Shown in pieces: positions 35,911-46,640 of a stretch of DNA of 64,000 nucleotides. A program made the translations under genes and the position numbers. The notes under the pieces are model-generated. The model saw only the letters and a list, made by a program, of their open reading frames with translations, was not told the DNA's origin and did no database searches. Numbering within the stretch: the first letter of the stretch is position 1; every line of letters starts with the position of its first letter. This stretch comes from Phalacrocorax aristotelis. Its lineage: Eukaryota; Chordata; Aves; Suliformes; Phalacrocoracidae. The stretch is from contig NC_134276.1 of NCBI RefSeq assembly GCF_949628215.1, positions 5,855,690-5,919,689 on the forward strand. Reading direction: 5' to 3'.

Positions 35911-38124
35911 AAATAATTTTAAAATGAGGCACAAAGCAATGGGAAATCAGGCTTCCTTCATGATTTTTGGTGCTCACTCTACTACTAGCTTTTTTATTTT
36001 TTTCCTGTTTTGCTGGATTTCATTATTTTATTTTATTTTATTTCTATTCCAAATATCAGCTACTAGATCATTTCTCTCCATCATTTAGTTATTTTTACAT
36101 ACCATGAAATCCTGCCTACAAATATTCACTAATGAGACATTAATGATGGGACACTGATAGTGTTTCATGGACTGATCCACCATTCCTCAGCTGAAGCATT
36201 CCAATAACTGGGGAGTTATTAGGAAGGGAAAAAAAAAAAAGAATCAAAGATCAAATATGACAAAAGATTTGCTGAAGAGGCTGCTTCAGGAGGCAAAATG
36301 GCTCATCCATATAAGGCACATTACGAACTTCTAAGTTATCATATTAAAGAAAGAACAAATAAGTGATTGCTGTAGCACAGCACAACTCACACCGTACAAG
36401 CTGGATTAGTGCACTGTAGAATTTCTGAGCTGTGTTAAGATATAGGGTTTTAGGTACATTTTTCTCCTCATTAATTTTACAAGAAATGTGTAACAATCCC
36501 CATATTTGACTTAAAAAACAGCACATTAGCTCAGGGAAATTCTTTTGTGAGAAACTGGAGGAAACAGTTGCAATTGACATTGCCTGCCCTCACAAATCTT
36601 TTCTGGGTTTATATTAAAGGCATAGAAATCTAGTAGCTGCAAGGAAGACTTTGCTTTGGGTTTTAATTTTTTTGATTTTGGTTTTGGTTTCCCCCCCTAA
36701 TGTTACATGGAGTTTCTCAGAAGTATTTAACATATTACAAGATGTTTCCATCATATGTATCACCTTACATTGTTGTACCCTTTATGTTCACTAAAGAGAG
36801 AACCTACAGCTGTTGTTTTACAATGCAGAAGAAAGACACATATCTGCCAGTCATTATTACAGCTGTTTCCAGGAGAGATTTGCACTTGTAGGCTGAATTA
36901 ATAGGTGGTTTTGTGAAGGTATTCCATACAAGCCTTGTAGGATGAATAAAGGAAGGAGTTAGGAAATCTCTTGAGGTTGGTTAGAAAGGACTTTTTCACA
37001 CACGACTATTGCTTCAGCAGAAAAAAGTTTAAAAAAATTGAGATTTTATTCTGTGGTTAAGGCACTTCATTGCCCGACGTGTCACCTTATAATCTTGCCT
37101 TTCTCTGGCAGAATTTCCCTCTGGCTGCAAGTTTTGCAAAGGTAAAACTGATATATGACTATAAACATTTGGTCTTACCTGACTGCACCATGTCAAACAC
37201 TGCGATTTCTGTGAGTGTGTGTGTGCACGTGTGAGTCACTGTCCATATAAACTAGCACACATTATATTTGTCCTGAAGATAAAGAGAGGAACTGGAACAA
37301 AAGTTATGTAGTGAAAAAAATATAATGAGGAACTGTCATGCTAGACTGGAAGTGTTAGTAAGTCATTTCTGCTGTGGCTGTAATTACTATCAGTTCCTTC
37401 AAGTACCATGATTTGACTTCTAATTTCTTTTTCTGAACAAAGGTCTAAGTAATATATAATCAGTTAAAAACCCTTGAAGGAAACTGAGGCTATCATGAGC
37501 TCAATCAATCTTCATGTTCCTTGTACTCTTGGGAAGTTTATATTTCCTACTAAAAACCCCACACATCAAACTCCTGTAGTTTCTGATTCATTGTTTATTT
37601 TCTTTGCATGAGATTTAAACCTCTGCAAAGGCCCATTTATCTCTTAAGACCCATTTAACCCCACCAGGGTAAATCTTACCCTTAAGGCATGAGATTTAAA
37701 TAGAACTATCTTTTCCTTACTCAGATTTTCACTTAGGTCTGTGGGAGTTATAGTACTAGGCTCTGTCTTTCCAAATGCTAAACAGTTTTAGGAACAGAAT
37801 GCAGGAAATTCAATAAAAGGCATGGCTTTTCCTTTCTTCAATTTTAGGAAGTTTTTACACCATCTGTCTCTAGGTTTCTAATGTAGAAAGCTACTCAAAA
37901 TTAGATGATTCTATGCATGGCCAATGGAGAAACATGCTTCCCTAGGTCCTGATTTGAAGCACCTATTTGAAGCTCCCATTGTTTTCCACAAGTCCTAGTG
38001 TTCAACTAATGTTGAGCATCGTCAGGAAAGGTGTTGAAACAGAAGAGAAAGTATCATTTGCTACAGTATAAGAGCCTTATGTACCCATGCCTTGAAGTGC
38101 CATGTGCTGATCTGTTCTCATCTG

Positions 38125-38745
38125 AGGAGGGATGTGGAGTTAGAAAAAGGTTCAGAGTAGCTTAATCACAATGATCAAGTGGACGGAGCAGCTGCCTTTG
38201 GAGGAGGGTGGGATTCTGGAAAGGAGAAGGCTGAGGAGGAATATGATCATGGCTTACAAAGTCAAAAGGAAGAAGAAAAGGGGAATGTAGAACTGTTGGT
38301 TTGGGGTTTTTTTTCACCCAAAACTCACAATACAAGATGTGACACTGGCTGAAGTTTGTAGGAGACTAGTTTAAAGCAGATCACTGAAACTCCTCTTTAC
38401 ACAATGAAAAGTGAACCTCCAAAACCTGATGTCAAGAGAAACTGGTATAAAAAGAGTCAAAAAAATAACCTCTGTTATTAAATAATACTAGTAATAATAA
38501 CATTAATATTAATATGAAAGTAACCTCTAATATGTCAAAAACAACAGTTCTGGATGCTGGGGGAATGCAGGAGAAGTGGACTGCAGACAGTGGTCAGGAT
38601 TTGGGGCTTTCCATAGGCAGCTTCTCTTATTGCCCCTCCTGGATGCCATATACAAGGCTAGATGGTCCCTCCCAGCAGAGCATTTCTTATGTCCTTTTAA
38701 ATACTGAAATTGAAATTATTTCAGAAATAAGAATGAAGTGTGCTT
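38125..38745 (+). mobile_element. Old CR1-related LINE relic with an internal insertion
   Basis: CR1-like words occur in order: AAAAAGGTTCAGAGTAGCTT, GGAGCAGCTGCCTTTGG, AAGGAGAAGGCTGAGGAGG, CACCCAAAACTCACAATACA, GACACTGGCTGAAG, and later GGATGCTGGGGGAATGCAGG, ATGCCATATACAAGGCTAGA and CAGCAGAGCATTTCTTATGT. The last resembles the 3' end of an older CR1 type. Between about 38440 and 38530 lies AT-rich filler with TAATAATAA words that does not belong to the LINE. The element is strongly decayed. Confidence 0.65.
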
Positions 38746-39234
38746 ATTAATGGCCTGGCAACAGAGGAAAATTAAGTTCCTTGACAGCAATTTTGCCTCT
38801 TACCTTTCCTTACAGTCCTGAAGGAATGTGTGAGAGAAATGAATGATTATATTTAGATTTCTGATTGGATCCCAGGGGTTTCACATCAAGGGTCAAAAGG
38901 TCATGTAAAAAAAAAAATGTTACAGTAAGTATCCTGCTAGGGTATTTCTGTAGATTTATTGCACAGCATTGGCAGTTAACACTGTTTCATAACATAATGC
39001 ATTTTAGATATCGACCCTAAGATGCACTGAATCACAGTCTGAAAGTGCCAGTTTGTCTCCATTGAGAATAAGGTGTGGATTACTAGCTCTGACGTAGACA
39101 TTCACACCAGAGATTTCTGCAGTGAGGTGAGATGTATCATGACAATTCAGTTTAAACATGTTGTTTTAACTGGGTAGACTGTCAGTCCTTGCTTTGGAAA
39201 ATAAGTTTAGTTTATTTATTTACAGGAAAATAAG

Positions 39235-39480
39235 CATAGGAAAAAAATATCATATTGAGTCAAGCCAAATTCCCATCACACCCAGAAATCTCTCTCCAAA
39301 AATGTCATTAGTAGATGGCCAGAGTACAATAACACCCATTTCCAGTAGCCCGTGTCTTGGAGAATGCCATGAGGACCTTGTGAATCAGAAGTGTTATGTT
39401 TGTGCTCTGTAGCCCTGGACAGTTTTCATCTATGAATTAGACCACGGAAACTTCCACCCTCTGCCATCCCTGTAAGAGTT
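39235..39480 (-). mobile_element. Possible very old CR1-type relic, minus strand
   Basis: The words CATATTGAGTCAAGCCAA, TAGATGGCCAGAGTAC and GAAACTTCCACCC follow the order of the antisense of an old CR1 5' region ('catattgggtcagaccaatgg ... tggccagtac'). The match is weak and could be chance. Confidence 0.3.
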
Positions 39481-40981
39481 AATGTAAAGCACCTAATATA
39501 AGAATGCAGTATATACTGTATCCTCGCGTAGGGTCTGGTACTACTACATATTTCTAGAGCACCTTGAACTGTCTGCCCTGGTCAAAATGCAAGTTATGGT
39601 TGTTACGACAAAGAAAACATTTATCAGGCTTTAGTATAACTTCATTAATAGTTTCTGGTTTTGTTTTTCTGATCGAAGAGCCTTAGCAAGAAGTAGATAG
39701 CATACAAAATCCAGCTTGATCGCTTTCTTGTTTAATCAAACGTTTATTTTTGGTAGTCGGCACTAATAACTGAAACAAAATTTGAGACCTGAAAAAACCC
39801 AGAGCCAGTTATAGGTTTACAGGTTTTAGCTGTCTACACTTAATCTGTTTTTTTGGGTTTGTGCGGTGTTTTTTGTTTTTTGGTTTGTTTTTGTCAAGAT
39901 ACAATATCAGTTTAATTTATAAAATTACTGTGAACTTGTTTTCATTAGTTCCTTATACATATTCTCACGTCCAAAGTAGGTAATAGCCATCTAGTAATTA
40001 GCTTTGACATATTTGCTGATTTTACTAACAGGAGAATGAAGTGAATGAAGATGTTTTCCAGCCCCATGGGTGCATAAATTATTGTGTATATGATATTTAT
40101 TAAATATACACCTTTATATATGAACCATGCATTTTTTCCTTTCTTTAATTGATGCTGGAGACCACTCACTCATACAACGGTTTCAGAGAATGTAAACAGC
40201 AGCTCCCCAAAATAAGTAAAGATTTAGTGAAGGCCAATACTACTATATTTTAAAAGAATGCAAGACAAATCCTTGGGGGTTTGCATTTTCTTGTGTATTT
40301 ACATGTCTTGAGCACCATAAAATATATCACTATAACATTACCACAATCAGTACACTTGTTCTGTATCCACACCCTTTATCAATTTTTCGTCTCTCCTGTG
40401 AAGCCTCTATTAGGAAGAAAATATTTCAGAAGGTTCAGATATTTTCCGCATCAGTGAACTACAAAGTATACTATTTGATATAGGATTCAAAAGTGTTTAC
40501 CTTTTGTGACTGCTATTCCATTGAACAGTGTAGAAAAATTTTAATTTGTAAAAATCAGAAAAGGTTGAAGAAAAAAAGTGAGGTGATCGCGCTTCCTGTT
40601 TTTCTTGCTTTTCTTGGGACAGAAGTGCCATGAAATAAGCTGATTTAATTGTTTGGTTTGGGTTAGAACTGTGAAACACAACAGAAAAATCCCCGTTAAA
40701 TTGAATAATGACAACTTTTTGAAATCAAGTTCAAGTCTGAGTGATTAAAGGGACTGTGGAATAATCGCTGGAGGTGACTTAGAAATTAAACTTAGGTTTG
40801 TAGAAAAGGTACAGGATTTAAGAAGTTGCCAGGCTGAAGTGCAGCTGATATGTGAGGCATCCATTCCACGGAAGTTCCCTAGTAACCTTAGATGTCAGCA
40901 ATGCCAGGAGAACTTGGCGTACCGACTCTAAGAGGAGTTGTGCGGAGGCTGGAGCGGTGTGGAGGCATCGCGGCCAGGCTC
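39481..40981. other. Unannotated interval
   Basis: No gene is seen. A T/G-rich tract lies at 39846-39893. The last 150 bases before the LTR (about 40830-40980) are less AT-rich, with CpGs (CCACGGAAG, GGCGTACCGAC, GCATCGCGGCC). They might belong to the upstream retroviral insertion, but no retroviral protein motif can be read there. Confidence 0.5.
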
Positions 40982-41300
40982 TGTGATAAATGGGAACCCG
41001 AGGTACCATGGAGCTGGTACGCTGCATATTTGCTGCCCTGGGCCAACAGGCCATCATACTTTTGACAAAATGCTCTCCTTGTGGTGAACTTTGCTCATTA
41101 TCATATCATTATAATACCAAAACACACCTCCATCCCAAAAGCTACCCACCTCTAAAGTGCAACCACCCCTCACTGGGCATGCGTTTTGAATTTCTTCTAG
41201 TCTACACATTTAAAAGAAAAGCGAGGAAATTTTACATCAATCATAATAAAGGTATGTGTGACTAGAGTCGCTCTAGTTCCACCTGAAAGACAAAAAATAG

Positions 41301-41307
41301 TATAAAA
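41301..41307 (+). promoter_or_regulatory. TATA box of the ERVK-type LTR
   Basis: TATAAAA lies 314 bases upstream of the AATAAA at 41615, a spacing compatible with an LTR whose R region starts about 30 bases downstream of the box. Confidence 0.5.
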
Positions 41308-41614
41308 TGTGTGAAGAGAAAGAGGGTGTTGGAGAAGGTACCATCGCGTACCACTCTGGCCTCTGGGAACAGTCAACAGGCTGAGCCTCTCTCCCCCCCC
41401 ACTGGGATGCCTTTGGGTAAGATTGGAAACCTCTGTAGAGTCACTTTAAATCCCTAATGTATTAGAGTTGCTTTGCTTCATATTAGAGTCGCTTCATATT
41501 TGTTTAGCATACTTGTAGCCTAGCACTGTTACTAATTTTCTCAGTGTTTGTGTGTGTCTTGTAACCAGCAGTTCTGTCACCAGTAATCCAAAGAACCTGT
41601 GTATCTGTTGCTTT

Positions 41615-41620
41615 AATAAA
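41615..41620 (+). terminator. Polyadenylation signal of the ERVK-type LTR
   Basis: AATAAA in the context GCTTTAATAAATTGCACT is intact in this LTR. It would define the end of R about 15-25 bases downstream. Confidence 0.55.
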
Positions 41621-41899
41621 TTGCACTATTCATTAATCTAGCTGTGGTCGTTCTCATTGAACACAACCAGCAGGGGCATGTGCCAAATTAGTTACTAACA
41701 ACAAATGTTCTGATGAGTGGTTACTTCTACAAACCTTAGAAAATAAACCGTTGACCAAGTCTGAGACTAAGACTGGACTTAGCTGCACCTAGACTCCTCT
41801 TGAAGGAGGCGTTTAGAAAGCAAAGGGGTCCTGTCTGAACCTCGGGACTCAACGGTAAGGTCTCCCCCAGCCCCTCCTCAGACTCTTATCATTAACACA

Positions 41900-43690
41900 A
41901 CAGGGACATATCAATTAAAGAAGCAGTAGCTTTTTTGCTTGCTTTTCCCATCCCAAGTCAGTGCTCCTTTATTATTTATCACTTTGTTATAATTTACAAC
42001 GAATGATTTTGAATGGGAACACCTGTTTCACTGTGTCTAAACATGGTCCTTCTGTTTCTTTTCTGCTCATATTACTTTGAAGTTATTTAGTTAGATCATT
42101 ATTGCCTGCTGGCCTGAAAAAGGCTGAATTAAATAAGTTAGCTTTTTGAAGAGCTCTTTTTTTTAACAGGAATGGCTCAAACACAAAGAGGTACTAATGG
42201 AATCCAATGTACATATCTGCTAATCCACGCTTAAATTTTCATTATCTCCCCATAGTCGTATTGGAGCAAAAATAAGTAGGATCCTCAAAGCTTTCATACT
42301 TTATCAGCAAAATTATATCTGACTATAGAAAAAGGAGAAAAAATAGCAGGGAAAGACAGAGATCCAGAAGGACACAGTGTCCTGCTTATGGCCTGAGTTA
42401 GCTGAACATACTTAGGACAGCAAACTTTCCCATTTACAAAAGAAGGCTGATGAAACTAAGCTGATGAGGGAATGTGGGAGGAACTATGACCTCTGAATGG
42501 CAACTAATTCGTCTTGATCCTGTAATGGTGCAAGAGGCATACTAGCATCGTAATGCAGACATTGATGATTGAAAGTGGAAAGCATAGACTTCAGAGGCAT
42601 CATACATCACTTTGGGTGTTTCACCCATTACCATGGAAGATCTACCCTGAAGTGGGCTCTAAAGGACTGTCATTTCCATTCTCAATTAAAAGAAATGATG
42701 AGACATTTTTAGAATATACAAAAAGCTTCTGATTAGCATGAATAGGATGACGGGTGGACATGATGGTGGACATGATGATCAGTATGTACTCTTGAAATAA
42801 GAATCACCTGGCTGAACTCTTGTATTCATGGCTTGGGTTTATACTAGGTCATATTGGTCTCTTAAAAGGTATGAATCCATGACAACTGTGTTACTTTGCA
42901 AAAATCTCCATTTAACAGAATTCCATTGTCTGCACATGTCACAGGCACAGCATGCGATGGGGTGTGTCAGAATGTAAAAAAAAAGAAAAAGAAAAAAGAA
43001 GACTGAGGATTCTATTTTACATTTTAAAAATAATAAAGTTACTGTTAAGCAATGAGTATGTACTCATCACAAAGCCATTTTAGAAGTTATGAGGAGACTA
43101 GACACAATATGGAGTAAAGTAATGAGAGGGAAAGCATCTGTGCTCCTACAGTAGGTAAAAGTGTTCAGCCATTTAGGTGTATGATTCATCAGTAAAAAAA
43201 TATAATCACTCATTAAAATCTCATGTAGTTCTTTTAGCAGATTATGGATGGTAGGTAAAGCTGTTATTGCCTTAATACAATATTTGTTAAATGTTGCCCT
43301 TTTTTTGCCTCCAAGACCTAATCATGAGTCCGTTGTATTGTATGCAGGCATATTCATCATTTAACAAATGCTGTTACATGAAATCTGCAAATACGTGCAA
43401 GCACAATTGTAACAAAATTATATAAAAACTGTCCCATGAAGTTTGGAATATAAATTTATTTCCCAAATATGAAGAAAACTTTGAGTGAAACTGTTGGAAT
43501 TTTTTTTATTTTAAAAAGCAAACTGGGTTTTTGTAACAATTTTTACAGCAGCTAAGTAAATGAGAGCTACATGACAATAGGTCAAATCACAGCTCCATCT
43601 AGTCCAATAGCTCCTTTCCAATCATTTCCTAAGCAAAAAGAAATAATAATAAATTATTATTTCTACAATATGCTCTTCTACATTCCAGAA
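41900..43690. other. Unannotated AT-rich interval
   Basis: No gene is seen. A short direct repeat of GTGGACATGATG occurs twice in tandem at about 42753-42776. An A-rich tract with G interruptions lies at about 42976-43000. If the LTR upstream were the 5' LTR of a provirus, internal coding sequence should start here, but none is visible, which supports a solo LTR. Confidence 0.55.
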
Positions 43691-43699
43691 GCAAACAGT

Positions 43700-44912
43700 T
43701 AAAAGACTTCTTGGACCCTGGGAACTACCGACCTCTCAGCCTCACCTCTATGCCTGGGAGGATCACAGAGCAGATCCTCCTGGAAGCTATGCTAAGGCAC
43801 ATGGAGGACAGGGAAGAGATTCAAGGCAGCCAGCGTGGCTTCACTAAGGGCAAGTCCTGCCTGACCAGCCTAGTGACCTGTTGTGGAGTGACTACATCAG
43901 TGGACAAGGGAAGAGCAATGGATGTCATCTAGAATTCTGTAAGGCCTTTGACATAGTCTTCCACAGCATCCTTCTCTCTAAACTGGAGTGATATGGATTT
44001 GATGGGTGGACTGTTTGGTTGATAAGAAATTGGTTGGATGGTCTCATCAGGAGGGTAGCTTTCAACGGCTCAATGTCCGGTTGGAGACCAGTGACAAGTG
44101 ATATCCCTCAGGGGTCCGTACTGGGACCACTACTGTTTAATTTCTTCATCAATGACATAGTGGGATCAAGTGCACCCTCAGCAAGTTTGCAGATGACACC
44201 AAGATGAGTGGTGTGGCTGATACACCTGAAGGATGAGATGCCATCCAGAGGGACCTGGACAAGCTGAAGGAGTGGGCCTGTGTGAGGTTCAAGAAGGCCA
44301 AGTACAAGGTCCTGCTCCTGGGTCAAGACAAACCCCAGTATCAATACATGCTGGGGGATGGCGGGATGGAGAGCAGCCCTGCCAAGAAGGACCTGGGGGT
44401 GTTGCTGGATGAAAAACTAGACATGGGCCGGCAACGCACACTCACAGCCCAGAAAGCCAACCGTGCCCTGGGCTGCATCCCCAGCAGCGTGGGGAGCAGG
44501 GTGAGGGAGGGGGTGCTGCCCCTCTGCCCCGCTCTGTGAGACCCCCCTGCAGCGCCGCCTCCAGCTCAGGGCTCCTCAGCACGGGACAGACACGGGGCTG
44601 TTGGAGCGGGGCCAGAGGGGGCACAGAAATGCTCCGAGGGCTGGAGCCCCTCTGCTGCGAGGCCGGGCTGGGAGAGCTGGGGTTGTTCATCCTGGGGAAG
44701 AGAAGCTGCGGGGAGACCTTATTGCAGCCTCCCAGTGCTTAAAGGGGTCTCGTAAGAAAGATGGGGACAGACCTTTTAGTAGGGCCTGTAGAAATAGGAC
44801 AAGGGGTAATGGTTTTAATCTAAAGGAGGGTACGTTCAGACCAGGTATAAGGAAGAAAATTTTCACAATGAGTGTGATGAAAGACTGGAATATGTTAATA
44901 ACAAGGTAGATA
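43700..44912 (+). mobile_element. CR1 LINE with broken reverse transcriptase ORF2
   Basis: This is the longest CR1 in the window. Reverse transcriptase motifs appear in order but in different frames: [17 protein letters not shown] (about 43720), KAFD (43941-43952), the conserved PQGS (44106-44117) followed by VLGPLLF, and the catalytic-site motif FADD (44186-44197). Downstream the frame 44282-44539 reads KKDLGVLLDEKLDMG and KANRALGC, and 44601-44909 reads the ORF2 end. Stops and frameshifts separate these pieces, so no enzyme can be made. The usual CR1 3' tail is missing; similarity fades at about 44912, so both ends are truncated. Confidence 0.92.
44491..44513 (+). other. Canonical G-quadruplex motif inside CR1
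   Basis: Four runs of three or more G bases are separated by loops of four, three and one bases (GGGG, GGG, GGG, GGGGG). It lies in the GC-rich ORF2 part of the CR1. Folding is a prediction from the pattern. Confidence 0.6.
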
Positions 44913-46215
44913 AGTCAGAATTGTTTCACAAATATTTTTGTTCTCTATTTGGAAAAAGAAAATCAGGATAAAATGCTGCAACACAATGTAATGCTTTCCA
45001 CTCCATTAGTAACCAAGGAAGATGTTAAACTTCTATTAGCAATACATATTTGTTACCGGAAAGCTTGGATAAAAATTTACATCTGAATTTTGCACAAAGG
45101 AACATATTTAATTAGTGCCCTGAGACATAAATAAGCTCCTAATGACATTCTGAAAATCCTTAAGAGCCAAAGTCCTCTTTTTATTAGAGATAGGTGCCTA
45201 TGCACTTGAAAAAAAAGTCTGATGAGCATCTACCTGCATGTTACACACCTAAATACTTTATAATTCTAATTAAAAATCTTTTACAACTAATAATTACACC
45301 ATTAACTCATCCCTTCTGGTGGCTAAATTGAACACCTGCCTTTAATTATGATGATTTGGAAAAGAGAAGCAGCCTGAAGATTACAGGATTGTAGAATCGG
45401 AAATGCAGTGTTACACAAGTACATTTTGTTTAAATAAAACCATCTTATCAGACAAGTGCCCAATTATCATTTGTATCAGAAAATATTTAATTTTACTCTT
45501 ATTTGCTTTCAGCAAACATTAATTTCTGTGCAAGTAATAGGGAAAAGCAATGATCCTGAAAGCAGGAATCTCAGTTATAGATGATTTAAAAGCTTTTGGG
45601 GAATGAAAATTACTTCTCTTCTGATTGAAATGATTTCTGTTTTCTGATTATGCTTGTAGACTATGGGCAAATGCTCAACAACATCAGCCTGTGTTAACCT
45701 GTGAGCAGGGTACCTTAGGAAGAAGTGGAATACAGAACAGAAATTGATTATGAGAAAACAAATCAACTTCATGATCCCAGGCACTGTTGCGTAAATCTGA
45801 GTAAAATGTACTTTCAACATTTGGCCAATGAAGATGTGATTTTATTCTATCCTGGGAAGTTTAAATTATGTCCAAATTTTTGGCAATCAAAAATACTCAT
45901 ACAATGTGGGTTAAGAGTGCTATCAGATTGAAATCACTTACTCTTCTTAGATGGGTATTTTGGTCTGGATAAAGAAGCAGCATAAATACGTTTGTTACAC
46001 CATGTGCATTGATGCTTTTTAATAAGAATACATAAGAATGACTTTTGAAAAACTGTATCCCATCTTAAATTACGGGCATTACTAGTAATTTTCAGGTGGG
46101 CAGAGTTATAGGCTACTTCTGTAACATCTGTAAGAGGAAACTAGATGGTGTTGGAGCTCAAACTTGGCATTGACAACCTACCATGTACACGATTATGTTG
46201 TTAATAGAGACCCTT
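44913..46215. other. Unannotated interval with candidate conserved block
   Basis: No gene is seen. The part from about 44990 to 45560 is listed as a candidate conserved block. The remainder is ordinary AT-rich sequence. Confidence 0.5.
44990..45560. other. Candidate conserved non-coding block
   Basis: This is about 570 bases of repeat-free sequence with very dense TAAT-type cores (TATTTAATTAGTGCC, CTCCTAATGAC, ATTCTAATTAAAAATC, ACTAATAATTACACC, TTTAATTATGATGA, CAATTATCATTTG). It is one of the longest stretches of such texture in the window. The conclusion needs cross-species alignment. Confidence 0.3.
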
Positions 46216-46640
46216 TCATAAAACGTAAACCAACAGATTGGAAGGGACCTTTGGAGGTTGTCCAGTTCAACCTCCCACTCAAAGAAGTGCCAGCTTATAT
46301 GTTAAAACACTTTGCTTGAGGCCTCATCCAGGTCATTTTTGAAAACTAACAAGGCTGAAGATTGCACAACTTCTCTGGGCTCCTGTTTCTGTGCTCAGTC
46401 ACTCTCATTGTGATTTTTTCCCCTTTCTCCTTATATTTTATCAGAATTTTCATTTCTGCAGCTTGTTCTCACAGCATCTTGCCCTTTACTGTGCACCACT
46501 TAGAAGACACTGGCTTTGTCATCTCTACAGTTCTCTGTTAAGTATCTGAAGACAAAAGTCTCCTCTTTGTCATTTTCCTCTCACAGCTGAATTAACCAGC
46601 TTCTTCAGCCTCTCCCTGTACTTCTTAAATCGTTTTTTAT
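46216..46640 (-). mobile_element. CR1 LINE 3' end, minus strand, older copy
   Basis: The plus strand reads as antisense CR1: CAACAGATTGGAAGGGACCT, GAGGTTGTCCAGTTCAACCT, GCACAACTTCTCTGGGCTCC, ATTTTATCAGAATTTTCATT, and AGCTTCTTCAGCCTCTCCCT. The copy is more diverged than the one at 10917 and has lost the terminal tail words. The right border is approximate. Confidence 0.85.

Larger units (their letters stand above)
33561..38124. other. Unannotated AT-rich interval
   Basis: No gene is seen. Two stretches, about 34590-34870 and 35640-35910, are listed separately as candidate conserved blocks. Other contents include ATTTT pentamer repeats near 36021-36042, an A run near 36229-36240, a T/G-rich tract at 36653-36690 and a short TG run near 37213-37225. 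Confidence 0.55.
40982..41899 (+). mobile_element. Probable ERVK-type solo LTR
   Basis: The stretch has LTR architecture. A 5' TG start (TGTGATAAATGGGAACCCG) is followed by a U3-like region with a CpG-bearing head, a TATA box TATAAAA at 41301-41307, and a polyadenylation signal AATAAA at 41615-41620 followed by TTGCACTATTC. Then comes a U5-like part ending in TTAACACA at about 41899. The implied R region is about 300 bp. The words near the polyadenylation signal agree with what I remember of avian ERVK LTRs. The right border is uncertain by a few bases (or more), and no target duplication is convincing. No gag, pol or env is attached. Confidence 0.65.

Noticed and set aside
44442..44690. Minus-strand frame of 82 codons in GC-rich DNA
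   Set aside because: It is antisense to the CR1 ORF2 and the Pro/Ser-rich composition follows from the complement of G-rich sequence.
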